A stretch of 64,000 nt of DNA from Luteibacter sp. dw_328 (GCF_018449605.1 NZ_JAAVUW010000002.1:124001-188000), one strand, 5' to 3'. Numbered from the stretch's first letter, positions 49,605 through 60,144 are shown. Notes: generated by a model not told the origin, from the letters alone. Translations and numbers: made by a program.

Positions 49605-50813
49605 TCAGTCGTGGCGACGGCAGAACGTGGCGAACAACGCGGCCCAGCACGGCAGGGCGAGCAGTAACCACGGCATGTTCCGCTGCGGAAACTCGGGCCA
49701 CAGGTGCAGCAGCAGGGCGATGACGCAGGCCGCGAACGACAGCGCGGTGACCCGCGATGCGAGGCGGCCGATCTGTCGACCGGCCACGCGCAGGCGCCAG
49801 ATGCCCGGGAGCAGCAGCAACGCAAACGGCTGGAAGGCCAGCAGGTTGAAGTTGCCCCAGGCGGAACGATGCAGGGTCAGCGTCCACAGGCCGAGCATGA
49901 ACAGGCCTGCCACGCCGGCAAACACGGTGAAAAGCGTGCCCGCGGCAACGAAGATGCCGCGGGCCACGCGATGCCGGGTAAAGGCGGGCAGGGCCAGCGG
50001 AATGGCCCATAGCAGGCCGGCGATCAGCAGTGGCCAGCGCAGGTCGGGCGCCTGCTCCGGCGGGGGATCTAGTTTGTTCTGCGCGAGCGTGTCTTCCTGG
50101 GCGACCAGCGGTCGCGCGTCGGCACCCTCGCCGACGTGCACGTGGCGCAGTTCCTCTTCGAGCACCATCGGCAGGAAGGCTTCCTTCCACGCGGTCATCG
50201 GCTGGTCGGCATAGGGGCCGAGGCCGAGGTCCATGCCCAGCATCAGCCAGGCCTGGTTGCTCATGAGGCGTGCCGTCTGCTCGCGGAACGTCATGCCACC
50301 CGGCTGCTCGCGCAGCTGGCGGTGGAGTGCACCACCGAGTGCGCCGTCCAGCGCATCACGTACGCGCGTGGTGCAGTTGTCGGCGTAATAGTCGTAGTTG
50401 TAGCCGGCGTTGGCCGGCTGCACGTTCCACAGCATGAAGCGGCGCAGGCTGTCTTTCTGCTCGTCGTCCAGCGCGAGGCGCTGGCGACGCACGTAGCGAC
50501 CTTCGCCCGCATAGAACTCGACGTCGGACTGCGTGGTCTCCGCATCCATGCGGTACGCCATGATGCCGCGCGCGAAGTTGAGGATGAATCCCTTCTGGTC
50601 GAAGTCGAACACGCCGTAGTTGAAGGCGATGGCTTCGCCGCTCACGGTGTCACGCACTTCCAGCGCATCGTGGCCGAAGCGTTCCCAGTAGATATCGCCG
50701 GGCCCGTAGGTCATCAACGAGATTTCGAGGTTGGCAGCCGGGGCGTCCACGATGCCCGCGTGGGCGGCCGGAACGAAACACAGGGCTGCCAACAGCCAAA
50801 GGACGTAACGCAT
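49605..50813 (-). CDS. DUF4105-domain membrane protein
   Basis: 402 residues. A signal peptide (about 1-19) precedes the DUF4105 domain: EISLMTYGPGDIYWERFGHDALEV, FNYGVFDFDQKGF and NYDYYADNCTTRVRDAL, a thiol/NlpC-like arrangement with the cysteine in DNCTTR. The C-terminal third has four or five membrane segments. The ATG overlaps the corC stop by 1 bp (TGATG), so the two are co-transcribed. A role in cell-envelope processing is likely but unproven. Confidence 0.88.
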   Translation of the reverse strand: MRYVLWLLAALCFVPAAHAGIVDAPAANLEISLMTYGPGDIYWERFGHDALEVRDTVSGEAIAFNYGVFDFDQKGFILNFARGIMAYRMDAETTQSDVEFYAGEGRYVRRQRLALDDEQKDSLRRFMLWNVQPANAGYNYDYYADNCTTRVRDALDGALGGALHRQLREQPGGMTFREQTARLMSNQAWLMLGMDLGLGPYADQPMTAWKEAFLPMVLEEELRHVHVGEGADARPLVAQEDTLAQNKLDPPPEQAPDLRWPLLIAGLLWAIPLALPAFTRHRVARGIFVAAGTLFTVFAGVAGLFMLGLWTLTLHRSAWGNFNLLAFQPFALLLLPGIWRLRVAGRQIGRLASRVTALSFAACVIALLLHLWPEFPQRNMPWLLLALPCWAALFATFCRRHD

Positions 50814-51682
50814 CAGGCCCCGTTATTTCCGTTGCCGTTACCGCTGACACGGGTAACGTGAAAGTGCAGCACGCGGCGATCGTCGGCTTCGGTGACGCGG
50901 AAAACGAAGTCGCCCATGGTGATTTCCTCGCCCACGCTCGGCAGGTGGCCGAACTCGGAGGTGATCATGCCGCCGATGGTGTCGAACTCTTCGTCGGAGA
51001 AGTGCGCACCGGCCACCTCGTTGAAGTCGGCGATGGGGGTGAGCGCGCTTACCGCGAACACGCCGTCGTCGAGCTGGGTGGCGAGGATCGGATCTTCTTC
51101 GTCATCGTGCTCGTCGTCGATCTCGCCGACGATCTGCTCGAGCACGTCCTCGATGGTGATGAGGCCAGCGACGCCGCCGTATTCGTCCACCACCAGGGCC
51201 ATGTGGTTACGCGTGAGGCGGAATTCCGCCAGCAGCACGTTGAGCCGCATGGATTCGGGGATGAGCACCGCGGGGCGGAGCAGGGCGCGTACATCGCCAC
51301 ACTCGCTCTGGCCGAAGTACTTCAGCAGGTCTTTGGCCAGCAGGATGCCAAGGACTTCGTCCTTGTCTTCGCCGTGCACGGGGAAGCGGGAGTGACCGGA
51401 TTCGACGACGGCGGCCAGGATGTCCGGCAGCGGCGCATCGACGGGCAGGCTGACGATCTGGGCCCGGGGGACCATGACATCGTCGACGCTGAGTTCGGTG
51501 ACTTTGATCGCACCCTCGACCATGGTCAGGGTGTCGTTGGATAGCAGGCCATTGGCCTGGGCGGTACGCAGTTCTGCGATCAGTTCGTCGCGGTTGCGGG
51601 GCTCGCCGGAAAACATGTGGCCCAGACGGTCCCACCAGGATCGGTGAGTTGGGCCGTTGGTACTGCCAGGGTCCTCGTTCAT
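50813..51682 (-). CDS. corC: CorC/HlyC-family CBS-domain protein
   Basis: 289 residues: two CBS domains (VDDVMVPRAQIVSLPVD ... ILLAKDLLKYF and VLIPESMRLNVLLAEF ... GLITIEDVLEQIVGEI) followed by the CorC_HlyC transporter-associated domain (ADFNEVAGAHFSDEEFDTIGGMI). It affects Mg2+/Co2+ efflux in enterobacteria. I use ATG 51682; the open frame upstream runs through a REP-like element and is rejected. It sits in the ybeZ-ybeY-corC order known from many gammaproteobacteria. Confidence 0.93.
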   Translation of the reverse strand: MNEDPGSTNGPTHRSWWDRLGHMFSGEPRNRDELIAELRTAQANGLLSNDTLTMVEGAIKVTELSVDDVMVPRAQIVSLPVDAPLPDILAAVVESGHSRFPVHGEDKDEVLGILLAKDLLKYFGQSECGDVRALLRPAVLIPESMRLNVLLAEFRLTRNHMALVVDEYGGVAGLITIEDVLEQIVGEIDDEHDDEEDPILATQLDDGVFAVSALTPIADFNEVAGAHFSDEEFDTIGGMITSEFGHLPSVGEEITMGDFVFRVTEADDRRVLHFHVTRVSGNGNGNNGA

Positions 51683-51762
51683 TACTCTTTGATATTCGGC
51701 CCGAATGGGCGGAATGAGGAGTCTAACGGAATTTCCGTGACGGTTCAGGGGAAGGCGGCTTG

Positions 51763-51843
51763 GTAGGAGCCGATTCATCGGCGATCCCGCGCCAGCGGGC
51801 CAGGTTTCGGCCAGCACCCGTTCGCCGATGAATCGGCTCCTAC
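51763..51843. repeat. REP-like pair (inverted)
   Basis: GTAGGAGCCGATTCATCGGCGA at 51763-51784 faces TCGCCGATGAATCGG..CTCCTAC at 51822-51843, so the pair can form a long hairpin. It lies between corC and ybeY, and its last bases touch the ybeY stop. Confidence 0.85.
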
Positions 51844-52328
51844 CGAGCGGGGGAGGGCGCGGGGGAGGCTTCGATATACGGATCTGCGATGCCCAAACCA
51901 GCCAGAATCCTGGTCTCCAAAGCCTCCATCGCCTCGGCTTCGGCCTCGTCGATGTGGTCGTAGCCCAGCAGGTGCAGCGTGCCGTGGATGGTCAGGTGGG
52001 CCCAGTGGTCGGCGGGCTTCTTGCCCTGTTCCGCGGCCTCGCGGGCCACGACGGGCGCGCAGATGACCAGGTCGCCGATGAGCGGCAGATCCACGCCCGG
52101 CGGGAGCTCCACCGGGAAGGAGAGCACGTTGGTGGCGTAGTCACGGCCGCGGTACTGCAGGTTCAGCGCCTGGCCTTCCTCGATATCCACGATGCGGATC
52201 GACACCTCGCTGGCCTTGCGGCGGCGCGCTCCCTTCAAAGCGGCTTCGATCCAGCGACGGAAGCTGGCCGAGGCCGGCACGCCCTTGCGCGGCGCGGCAT
52301 AGCCCACGGCGACATCGAGCTTGCTCAA
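51840..52328 (-). CDS. ybeY: Endoribonuclease YbeY (rRNA maturation)
   Basis: 162 residues. YbeY is a zinc metalloprotein needed for 16S rRNA 3'-end maturation and ribosome quality control. The zinc motif H-x3-H-x5-H is present as [11 protein letters not shown] near residue 125, and [10 protein letters not shown] precedes it. The start is TTG 52328, which overlaps the phoH stop by 4 bp (TTGA). The same frame runs on upstream through phoH but that part has no similarity. Confidence 0.93.
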   Translation of the reverse strand: MSKLDVAVGYAAPRKGVPASASFRRWIEAALKGARRRKASEVSIRIVDIEEGQALNLQYRGRDYATNVLSFPVELPPGVDLPLIGDLVICAPVVAREAAEQGKKPADHWAHLTIHGTLHLLGYDHIDEAEAEAMEALETRILAGLGIADPYIEASPAPSPAR

Positions 52329-53311
52329 CGCGCTTCGTCCTTCTGTTCGAAGGCCTCGTAGGCACGGACGATCTTGGCCACGAGCGGATGGCGCACCACG
52401 TCGCGCGAGGTGAAGAAGGTGAAGCTGATGCCGTCGACACCACGCAGCACTTCGATCGCATGGCGCAGGCCGGAGCGGATGTTGCGCGGCAGATCCACCT
52501 GGGAGACGTCGCCCGTGATGACCGCGACCGAGCCGAAGCCGATGCGGGTCAGGAACATCTTCATCTGCTCGACCGTGGTGTTCTGCGCTTCGTCGAGGAT
52601 CACGTACGAATCGTTGAGGGTGCGGCCGCGCATGTAGGCGAGCGGCGCGATCTCGATCACGTTGCGCTCGATCAGCTTGGCCACCTTCTCGAAGCCGACC
52701 ATCTCGTACAGCGCGTCGTACAGCGGGCGCAGGTAGGGGTCGATCTTCTGGCTGAGGTCGCCGGGCAGGAAGCCGAGTTTCTCGCCGGCTTCCACCGCCG
52801 GACGCACCAGCAGCACGCGCTGCACGCGGTTGTTCTCGAGCGCCTCGATGGCGCTGGCCACGGCGAGGTAGGTCTTGCCGGTACCGGCCGGGCCGACGCC
52901 GAAGTTGATGTCGTGGCTGGTGATGGCGTGCAGGTAACGGGCCTGGTTGGGACCGCGGCCCTTGATCACGCCGCGCTTCACCTTGATCACCACTTCCTGC
53001 GCCGATTCGGCGGCCTGGTCGGCAAGCGCGTCGATACCGGACTCGGCCAGGTGCAGGTTGATGACCGCGCCGTTGAGCGTTTCGTGCTCGGCCGCCGCGT
53101 ACAACGCACGCAGCACCTTCTCGCCGGCGCGGGCGGTGAGCTCGTCGCCAATGACACGGAAGGTGGCGCCGCGATGGTCGATTTCCACGCCCAGGCGCAG
53201 CTCGATCTGGCGGATGTGCTCGTCGAGCGGTCCACACAGATTGGCTAGCCGGACGTTGTCTTCGGGTTCGAGCGAGAAGTCGCGCTGGATAAGCTGGCTC
53301 ATGGCATTCAC
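52325..53311 (-). CDS. phoH: PhoH-like ATPase (YbeZ)
   Basis: 328 residues. An N-terminal KH-like part is followed by the PhoH P-loop domain: Walker [15 protein letters not shown] near residue 140, [19 protein letters not shown], and Walker [12 protein letters not shown]. It is an RNA-associated helicase-like ATPase that works with YbeY. GTG 53311 overlaps the miaB stop by 4 bp; ATG 53302 is the other possible start. Confidence 0.94.
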   Translation of the reverse strand: MNAMSQLIQRDFSLEPEDNVRLANLCGPLDEHIRQIELRLGVEIDHRGATFRVIGDELTARAGEKVLRALYAAAEHETLNGAVINLHLAESGIDALADQAAESAQEVVIKVKRGVIKGRGPNQARYLHAITSHDINFGVGPAGTGKTYLAVASAIEALENNRVQRVLLVRPAVEAGEKLGFLPGDLSQKIDPYLRPLYDALYEMVGFEKVAKLIERNVIEIAPLAYMRGRTLNDSYVILDEAQNTTVEQMKMFLTRIGFGSVAVITGDVSQVDLPRNIRSGLRHAIEVLRGVDGISFTFFTSRDVVRHPLVAKIVRAYEAFEQKDEAR

Positions 53312-54657
53312 GAGGCGAGCGCGACCTCTTCGTCAAGGCGGATGCGACCGCGGAGGGAGTTGGACATCGCCTCGGTGATCACCACGTCGACGAACTGGCC
53401 GATCATCCGGGCGTGGCCCGGGAAGTTCACGAAGCGCATGTTCTCGGTGCGACCCGACAGTTCGTTAGGGTCCCTGCGGCTGGGCTTTTCGACCAGCACG
53501 CGCTGCACGCTGCCGACCATGGCTTCGTTGATCTTGCGGGCGTTCTCGTTGATCGCGGCCTGCAGGCGCGACAGTCGCGCTTGCTTCACCACGCTCGGTG
53601 TCTCGTCCGGAAGGTTCGCCGCCGGCGTGCCGGGGCGGGACGAGAAGATGAAGGAAAAGCTCTGGTCGAAGCCGATGTCGTCGATCAGCTTCATGGTCTT
53701 TTCGAAGTCGTCGTCCGTCTCGCCGGGGAAGCCGACGATGAAGTCCGAGGACACGCAGATGTCCGGACGCACGGCGCGCAGCTTGCGGATTTTCTGCTTG
53801 AACTCGATCGCCGTGTAGCCACGCTTCATGGCCGAGAGAATGCGGTCCGACCCCGCCTGCACGGGCAGGTGCAGGTAGTTGGCCAGCTGCGGCACGTTGG
53901 CGTAGGCCTCGATCAGCGAGTCGGAAAACTCCAGCGGATGCGAGGTGGTGAAGCGGATGCGGCCGATGCCTTCGATCTGCGCGATAGCGTGGATCAGCAC
54001 GGAGAGATCGGCCATGTCGCCATCGTGCATGGGGCCACGGTAGGCGTTGACGTTCTGGCCGAGCAGGTTGACCTCGCGCACGCCTTGCTCGGCGAGCTGG
54101 GCCACCTCGACGATGACGTCGTCGAACGGACGGCTGATTTCCTCGCCGCGCGTGTAAGGCACCACGCAGTAGGAGCAGTACTTCGAGCATCCTTCCATGA
54201 TCGAGACGAAGGCGGTGGGGCCTTCGGCGCGCGGCTCGGGCAGGCTGTCGAACTTCTCGATCTCCGGGAAGCTGATGTCCACCTGCGACTTGCCGCTGGC
54301 GCGCTGGGCTTCGATCATTTCCGGCAGGCGGTGCAGGGTCTGCGGGCCGAAGACGAGGTCCACATAGGGTGCGCGCTTGAGGATGGCATCGCCTTCCTGC
54401 GAGGCGACGCAACCACCCACACCGATGAGCACCGGCTTGCCGCCCGCCTTGTGGGCCTTCCAGCGGCCGAGCTGGCTGAAGACTTTTTCCTGGGCCTTTT
54501 CGCGGATCGAACAGGTGTTGACCAGGATGACGTCAGCTTCCGCTTCGTCCTGGGTCAGCTCGAGACCGTGCGATGCGAACAGGACGTCGGCCATCTTGGC
54601 CGAGTCGTACTCGTTCATCTGGCAGCCGTGGGTCTTGATGAAAAGCTTGCCGCTCAT
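53308..54657 (-). CDS. miaB: tRNA-2-methylthio-N6-isopentenyladenosine synthase MiaB
   Basis: 449 residues. MiaB methylthiolates i6A37 in tRNAs that read UNN codons. The N-terminal UPF0004 domain starts [16 protein letters not shown], with its three cluster cysteines (GCQ, NTCSI, GGCVA); the radical-SAM motif is [14 protein letters not shown]; a TRAM domain ends the protein ([13 protein letters not shown]). It begins the miaB-phoH-ybeY-corC-DUF4105 run. Confidence 0.97.
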   Translation of the reverse strand: MSGKLFIKTHGCQMNEYDSAKMADVLFASHGLELTQDEAEADVILVNTCSIREKAQEKVFSQLGRWKAHKAGGKPVLIGVGGCVASQEGDAILKRAPYVDLVFGPQTLHRLPEMIEAQRASGKSQVDISFPEIEKFDSLPEPRAEGPTAFVSIMEGCSKYCSYCVVPYTRGEEISRPFDDVIVEVAQLAEQGVREVNLLGQNVNAYRGPMHDGDMADLSVLIHAIAQIEGIGRIRFTTSHPLEFSDSLIEAYANVPQLANYLHLPVQAGSDRILSAMKRGYTAIEFKQKIRKLRAVRPDICVSSDFIVGFPGETDDDFEKTMKLIDDIGFDQSFSFIFSSRPGTPAANLPDETPSVVKQARLSRLQAAINENARKINEAMVGSVQRVLVEKPSRRDPNELSGRTENMRFVNFPGHARMIGQFVDVVITEAMSNSLRGRIRLDEEVALAS

Positions 54658-54815
54658 GGGCCGGGATACCGTGATTCGTGGGGGGTTACCGAACCGCGCA
54701 GTTTACGCCGCCACCACCCACGTTGCCACAGGGTTCGGCGGATCAATGACTTGCGTGAGGAAGATCACGTTATTGGCCCTTGGCAGGGCATAGGTGCTCG
54801 GGCACACTCGCGCCC

Positions 54816-55928
54816 ATGGTTCACGACGCGACGCGAGGGGAAAGCGCCGGCCATCCCGCCCGCCGTTTTCTGCTCCCCCGAATGGCCCTGCGAAGGGCCG
54901 CGGGCGCCTGCGTGCTGCTTCTGGGCCTGCTGGCGGGGCCGGCGTCGGCGGCTGCCCTATATAGATGTGTCGGCAGCACGGGCGAGACCGTGTTCTCGGG
55001 TAGCACCTCCGGCTACAAGGACTGCAAGCGGCTGGCCAATATGGCCCCGGCACGTCCAGCCCGGCCGGTCGCTCCGCCTGCTCCCACGAGTGCCGTCTTT
55101 CAGGCCGTCGAGGCCGCGCCCTCGTTGAAGGGCGTGATCGGCAGCGTCGTCCTGGCCCCGGGGCGGAATGACGACCGCGTATCCGCTGGCCTCGCCGCGG
55201 TCGCGGCATCACCCGCGATCAAGGCGCCGAAGGGGACGTGGGATTACCACGAGTCCGCCTCGACCGACCTGGCGTCGATGCCCGCCCCGGAGCAGCCCAG
55301 GGGTTCGCGCGTGCTCCGTGGTGCTGTCTACCGGATCACCCGCGCGGACGGCGGCGTCGAGTACACCAATATTCCCCAGGGGGGCGGTGGTGCGAAGGGG
55401 CAGAGCATCAAGATGCTCTTCACCTATATCGCCACCTGCGCCGCCTGCGACGTGCATTCGAAGATCGACTGGAACAGCGTGGGGCTCAACATCGTTGCGT
55501 ATGGCGATGCCATCTCGTCGGCCAGTCACGAGTTCGGTGTGGACGAAGCGCTGTTGCGAGCGATCATCCACGCGGAAAGCGCGTTCAACCCGCGTGCGTT
55601 GTCAGTCGCGGGCGCGCAGGGCCTGATGCAGCTGATTCCCTCCACGGCGCGCGACATGGGCGTGCTGGACGCTTTCGATGCGAACCAGAATATTCGTGGT
55701 GGCGCGCGGTATCTCGCGCTGCTGCTGCGGAACTTCAACGGCAACGAACGCCTCGCGGCGGCCGCGTATAACGCGGGCCCCGGTGCCGTGCAGAAGTACA
55801 ACGGCGTGCCGCCGTATGACGAAACGCAGGTGTATGTCGAGCGCGTCGGGGTGCTTCGCAAGCGCTATGGCGAGTCGCTAAAGCAGCGCCCCAGCACCAA
55901 CGTCCCGTTGGCTTCCCGCCGCACCTGA
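54816..55928 (+). CDS. Lytic transglycosylase with N-terminal DUF4124 domain
   Basis: 370 residues from ATG 54816, or 348 from ATG 54882, which starts nearer the signal peptide (LLLGLLAGPASA). A DUF4124-like segment (ALYRCVGSTGETVFS) follows, then a second such segment (YRITRADGGVEYTNIP), and a C-terminal SLT/Slt70-like domain: DEALLRAIIHAESAFNPRALS with the catalytic Glu, GLMQLIPSTARDMGV, NIRGGARYLALLL and AAYNAGPGAV. It cleaves peptidoglycan glycan strands in the periplasm. Confidence 0.92.
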   Translation: MVHDATRGESAGHPARRFLLPRMALRRAAGACVLLLGLLAGPASAAALYRCVGSTGETVFSGSTSGYKDCKRLANMAPARPARPVAPPAPTSAVFQAVEAAPSLKGVIGSVVLAPGRNDDRVSAGLAAVAASPAIKAPKGTWDYHESASTDLASMPAPEQPRGSRVLRGAVYRITRADGGVEYTNIPQGGGGAKGQSIKMLFTYIATCAACDVHSKIDWNSVGLNIVAYGDAISSASHEFGVDEALLRAIIHAESAFNPRALSVAGAQGLMQLIPSTARDMGVLDAFDANQNIRGGARYLALLLRNFNGNERLAAAAYNAGPGAVQKYNGVPPYDETQVYVERVGVLRKRYGESLKQRPSTNVPLASRRT

Positions 55929-55948
55929 CGGCCCCATACCCCCGCTCG

Positions 55949-56083
55949 GTAGGAGCCGATTCATCGGCGATTCCTGACGTAGTCGCGACCTGCCATCGCC
56001 GATGAATCGGCTCCTACCAAGCGTGGGTGTCGCCAGGCAGGATGTATCGCCAGGCAGGGGGATCGCCGATGAATCGGTCTTAC
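55949..56083. repeat. REP-like cluster (three elements)
   Basis: An inverted pair (55949-55970 and 55996-56017) plus a third, slightly degenerate element at 56063-56083 (TCGCCGATGAATCGG..CTTAC). The last bases overlap the stop region of the protease gene. It separates the convergent transglycosylase and protease genes. Confidence 0.85.
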
Positions 56084-57267
56084 CGGGCGGCGCCTTGCAG
56101 GGCCTGCATGGGTGCCGTGGGCGGCCGCTGGGTGGGGGTGATCGTGCTGGCGAACGGTGCGCCGTTGCGAAGACCGGAAATCGCGATCGCCACGCCGGGC
56201 TTGAACGCGGCTTCATGGCGGCGCAGGTCGGAGGCGTCGAGGATGTCTTCGCCGCCGATCTTCAGGATCACATCGCGCTGCTGGATGCCCGCCATGGCCG
56301 CGGGGCCGCCGGGAGAGACATCATTCACCACGACGCCGCGAGCCGCGGAGGGCAGGCCGCTGTCGGCAGAGATCGGGACGGCGCCGTAGTCCGCGCCGAT
56401 CCAGCCGCGCACGACATGGCCGGTCTGCACGATCTGGTCGAGGACCTCACGCGCACTGGACACGGGAATGGCGAAGCCGATGCCTTCGGCGCCCACGGCC
56501 TGGCCGATCAGCGAGGTGTTGATGCCCACCAGGTCGCCATGGGCGTTGACCAGGGCGCCGCCGGAGTTGCCGAAATTGATCGCCGCGTCCGTCTGGATGA
56601 AGTTCTCCAGGCTGGACAGGTTGAGCTGGCGCCCGATGGCGCTGACGATGCCCATGGTCACGGTTTGACCAATGCCGAAGGGATTGCCGATGGCGAGCAC
56701 CACATCACCCACGCGCGGACGGCGATCCGGATCGGTCATGTGGATGGCGGGCAGGTTGCCGGCGTCCACCTTGAGCACGGCGAGGTCGGTCTCGTCGTCG
56801 GAGCCGACCACGCGGGCCTTGGCCACGCGCCCGTCGTAGAGCAACAGCTGGATGTCGTCGGCGTTGGCAATGACGTGGTTGTTGGTCAATACGTAACCAT
56901 CGTCGCTGACGATCACCCCCGAGCCCAGGTTCTGCTGGCGCCGTGTACGCGCCGGCCCCGTGGGCACGCTGAAAATGCGCTGCAGCACGGGGTCGGAGTA
57001 AAGCTGGCGCGGCTGCTCGGTGACCATCTTGTTGGCGTAGATGTTGACCACGGAGGGCGCTGCCTTGGCCACGGCGTCCGCATACGAGGCCGGCCCGGAG
57101 GCGGGTGAATCGCCTGTGGTCGTCGCCGTGATGCCGGTGGGAGCGGTGAAGCGCTGGCGGAGAAAGGCGCCGCTACCGGGCCAGAACAGGCCGATGATGA
57201 AGGCCACGGCAAGGCCGAGCACGACGAAGCGGGCAATGAAGGCGAGCGTGCGGGCGGCGTGTTTCAT
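56080..57267 (-). CDS. HtrA/DegS-type periplasmic serine protease
   Basis: 395 residues: N-terminal membrane anchor (about 10-28), a trypsin-like domain with His in LTNNHVI, Asp in DETDLAVLK and Ser in NFGNSGGAL, then one PDZ domain (RGVVVNDVSPGGPAAMAGIQQRDVIL). One PDZ and an anchor point to the DegS/AlgW type, which starts the RpoE envelope-stress cascade, rather than to two-PDZ DegP. It is divergent from petABC. Confidence 0.92.
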   Translation of the reverse strand: MKHAARTLAFIARFVVLGLAVAFIIGLFWPGSGAFLRQRFTAPTGITATTTGDSPASGPASYADAVAKAAPSVVNIYANKMVTEQPRQLYSDPVLQRIFSVPTGPARTRRQQNLGSGVIVSDDGYVLTNNHVIANADDIQLLLYDGRVAKARVVGSDDETDLAVLKVDAGNLPAIHMTDPDRRPRVGDVVLAIGNPFGIGQTVTMGIVSAIGRQLNLSSLENFIQTDAAINFGNSGGALVNAHGDLVGINTSLIGQAVGAEGIGFAIPVSSAREVLDQIVQTGHVVRGWIGADYGAVPISADSGLPSAARGVVVNDVSPGGPAAMAGIQQRDVILKIGGEDILDASDLRRHEAAFKPGVAIAISGLRNGAPFASTITPTQRPPTAPMQALQGAAR

Positions 57268-57463
57268 CTAAGAACTGAGGGATCCTGTCGTCGTCGCATC
57301 GCCGTGCCCATGGCACCCCTTGCCCCTTATGGGATAGGGTGGCGTCCAGTTTATTGTACGTCGCTAGTGCTGACGTTACACTGACGCGATTTGCGGAAGC
57401 CGATTTCCGAACGAACCGGCGATAGGGGTCCGCAACCTCAATGGCAAAGTTCCGGAGAGCCTG

Positions 57464-58063
57464 ATGGCGAACGAAGTCGTCGATCACGGGCGCCGTCGCT
57501 TCCTTACCGTTACGACAGCAGTCGTAGGTGGTGTGGGAGTGGTCGCGGCGGTCGTGCCCTTCATTAAGTCGTGGGAACCAAGTGCAAGGGCTAAGGCGGC
57601 AGGTGCGCCTGTCACGGTCGATATCAGCGCCATCGATGCGGGCCAGAAGGTCACTTTCGCATGGCGTAGCCTTCCCGTTTTCGTGGTCAACCGCACCAAG
57701 GACCAGCTGGCCCAGCTGAAGGGCCTCGAGCCTCGCTTGCTGGATCCCCAGTCGTCCAACACGGAACAGCAGCCCAAGTACGCGACGAACGAAACCCGTT
57801 CCATCAAGCCTGAGTGGCTGGTCGTCATTGGCCTGTGCACCCATCTGGGCTGCGTTCCCGATTTCGTCCCGGACATCAAGCCCGAGCCGTTCGACGCGAA
57901 CTGGAAGGGCGGCTTCTACTGCCCCTGCCATAAGTCGCGCTACGACCTCTCAGGCCGCGTGTTCAGTGGCGTGCCCGCACCGAAGAACCTCCCCGTGCCG
58001 CCGTACCACTTCGTGGACGACACGCACATCCAGATCGGTGTCGATCCGAAGGAGGCCGGCTGA
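57464..58063 (+). CDS. petA: Ubiquinol-cytochrome c reductase iron-sulfur (Rieske) subunit
   Basis: 199 residues. It carries the twin-arginine-type N terminus ([15 protein letters not shown]) with one membrane helix and the Rieske 2Fe-2S ligands in CTHLGC and CPCHKS. It passes electrons from quinol to cytochrome c1 in the bc1 complex. ATG 57464 is preceded by GGAGAG. It overlaps petB by 1 bp. Confidence 0.97.
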   Translation: MANEVVDHGRRRFLTVTTAVVGGVGVVAAVVPFIKSWEPSARAKAAGAPVTVDISAIDAGQKVTFAWRSLPVFVVNRTKDQLAQLKGLEPRLLDPQSSNTEQQPKYATNETRSIKPEWLVVIGLCTHLGCVPDFVPDIKPEPFDANWKGGFYCPCHKSRYDLSGRVFSGVPAPKNLPVPPYHFVDDTHIQIGVDPKEAG

Positions 58064-59352
58064 TGGCTAACCTATTTGACTGGGTCAACGAACGTGCGCC
58101 GAACCTGGCGCCCACGTTCCGCAAGCACATGACCGAGTACTACGCGCCGAAGAACTTCAATCTTTGGTACTACTTCGGCTCGCTGGCGATCCTGGTGCTG
58201 GTCAACCAGATCGTGACCGGCATCTTCCTCACCATGAACTACAAGACGAGTGCGCTGGAAGCGTTCAACTCGGTCGAGTACATCATGCGTGACGTGGAGT
58301 GGGGCTGGCTGATCCGCTACATGCACTCCACGGGTGCCTCGCTGTTCTTCGTGGTCGTGTTCCTGCACATGTTCCGCGGGATCATGTACGGCTCGTTCAA
58401 GCGTCCGCGCGAGCTGGTGTGGATCCTCGGCATGCTGATCTTCCTGGTCCTCATGGCCGAAGCCTTCATGGGCTACGTGTTGCCGTGGGGCAACATGTCC
58501 TTCTGGGGCGCGAAGGTCATCATTTCGCTGTTCGGCACCATTCCCTACATCGGCCCCGGCCTGGTGGAGTGGATCATGGGCGACTTCCTGCCCGCCGACG
58601 CCACGCTCAACCGCTTCTTCGCGCTGCACGTGATCGCGCTGCCGCTGGTTCTCCTGCTGCTGGTGGTGCTGCATCTGGCCGCGCTGCATGAAGTGGGTTC
58701 GAACAACCCGGACGGCGTGGACGTGAAGCATGGTCCGAAGGGCAATCGCTGGGATGCCAGCAAGCCCATCGACGCCATTCCGTTCCACCCGTACTACACG
58801 GTGAAGGATCTGGTCGGCGTGGGCTTCTTCCTGCTGATCGCGGCGTTCATCATCTTCTTCGCGCCCACGTTCGGCGGCTGGTTCCTCGAGCACGACAACT
58901 TCACCCCGGCCAACAACCTGGTGACGCCGACGCACATCAAGCCGTCGTGGTACTTCACGCCGTTCTACGCGATCCTGCGCATGATCCCGTCGTTCTTCGG
59001 CACGGCCATCTGGGGCGTGATCGGCATGTTCGGCTCGATCCTGATGCTGGCCTTGCTGCCATGGCTGGATCGTGGCGAAGTCCGCTCGGTACGCTTCCGT
59101 GGCATGGGTTACCGCATCGCGCTCGCCGTGCTGGTGATTTCGTTCCTGTCCCTGGGTGCGGTCGGCGCCGGCGTCACTGCCGAGCTGATTCCCGAGTGGT
59201 TCCCGGGCGCTGACGCGACCACGTTGGAGAACGCCTTCGGCCGCGTCATGACGGTGGCCTACTTCGGGTTCTTCATCTTCATCTGGGTGTACACGCACTT
59301 TGGCCTCGAGAAGACCAAGCCGGTTCCGGAACGGGTGACGACGCATGATTAA
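58063..59352 (+). CDS. petB: Cytochrome b subunit of the bc1 complex
   Basis: 429 residues, full-length cytochrome b with eight or nine membrane helices and two b-type hemes. Heme ligand regions are visible as RYMHSTGASLFF, HMFRGI and HVIALP/LHLAALHE; the quinol-site PEW-like region appears as KPSWYFTPFYAILR. It overlaps petC by 8 bp. Confidence 0.97.
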   Translation: MANLFDWVNERAPNLAPTFRKHMTEYYAPKNFNLWYYFGSLAILVLVNQIVTGIFLTMNYKTSALEAFNSVEYIMRDVEWGWLIRYMHSTGASLFFVVVFLHMFRGIMYGSFKRPRELVWILGMLIFLVLMAEAFMGYVLPWGNMSFWGAKVIISLFGTIPYIGPGLVEWIMGDFLPADATLNRFFALHVIALPLVLLLLVVLHLAALHEVGSNNPDGVDVKHGPKGNRWDASKPIDAIPFHPYYTVKDLVGVGFFLLIAAFIIFFAPTFGGWFLEHDNFTPANNLVTPTHIKPSWYFTPFYAILRMIPSFFGTAIWGVIGMFGSILMLALLPWLDRGEVRSVRFRGMGYRIALAVLVISFLSLGAVGAGVTAELIPEWFPGADATTLENAFGRVMTVAYFGFFIFIWVYTHFGLEKTKPVPERVTTHD

Positions 59353-60100
59353 GCGCTATCTATCCGCCATGGCCCTGGCGCTGGGCCTCTTCGTCGTCAC
59401 CGTTCCCGCCTTCGCACAGGAAGGCGGTGAGGGTCTGCCCTCGGCCGGGACGAACGTGAACGACCGTGCGTCGCTGCAGCGTGGCGCCAAACTGTTCTTC
59501 AACTACTGCGTCGGCTGCCACTCGCTGAAGTACGTGCGTTACTCGCGCGTGGCCAGCGACCTCGGCCTGAGCGAAGACGAGGTGATGTCCAACCTCAACT
59601 TCACCGGCGCGAAGTTCGGTGAACCGGTGATCTCGCACATGCCGGCCGATTCGGCGAAGACCTGGTTCGGCAAGGAGCCGCCGGATCTCTCGCTCGAAGC
59701 GCGCGCCAAGGGCGTGGACTTCATCTTCAATTACCTGAACTCGTTCTACCTCGACCCGAGCCGTCCGGTCGGCTGGAACAACACGGTCTTCCCGAACGCC
59801 TCCATGCCGAACCCGTTGTGGGAACTGCAGGGCTTGCAGGTGGCCGTCCATTCCGAAGCCACGCCAGGTCACGATTCGGTGGTGGAGAAGCTCGAACTCT
59901 CCCAGCCGGGCCGCATGACACCGGAGGAGTTCAAGGGCGCGACGCGCGATCTCGCTACCTTCCTCGAGTACACGGCCGAACCGGCCGTCCTCCAACGCCA
60001 GTCGGTCGGCGTGTGGGTGGTCCTGTTCCTCGCCTTGCTCACCTTCCTGCTGTACCTGGTGAAGCATGAGTACTGGAAGGACGTTCACGAGAACCACTGA
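59345..60100 (+). CDS. petC: Cytochrome c1 subunit of the bc1 complex
   Basis: 251 residues with a signal peptide (cleavage near AFA-QE), the heme c site CVGCHS near residue 57, the distal Met region and a C-terminal membrane anchor (VGVWVVLFLALLTFLLYLVKHEYWKDV). It ends the petABC operon before a terminator. Confidence 0.97.
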   Translation: MIKRYLSAMALALGLFVVTVPAFAQEGGEGLPSAGTNVNDRASLQRGAKLFFNYCVGCHSLKYVRYSRVASDLGLSEDEVMSNLNFTGAKFGEPVISHMPADSAKTWFGKEPPDLSLEARAKGVDFIFNYLNSFYLDPSRPVGWNNTVFPNASMPNPLWELQGLQVAVHSEATPGHDSVVEKLELSQPGRMTPEEFKGATRDLATFLEYTAEPAVLQRQSVGVWVVLFLALLTFLLYLVKHEYWKDVHENH

Positions 60101-60111
60101 ATGATGTCCCT

Positions 60112-60144
60112 CGGGGCGGCCTGACCGGTCGCCCCGTTTTATTT
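60112..60144 (+). terminator. Rho-independent terminator after petC
   Basis: CGGGGCGGCC, short loop, GGTCGCCCCG, then TTTTATTT. It starts 11 bp after the petC stop. Confidence 0.88.

Noticed and set aside
51840-53336. 498-codon frame extending ybeY upstream through phoH
   Set aside because: Only the last 162 codons are YbeY; the upstream part is an out-of-frame reading of phoH.
53413-55128. 571-codon plus-strand frame opposite miaB
   Set aside because: His/Asp/Val-rich shadow of miaB without a start signal.
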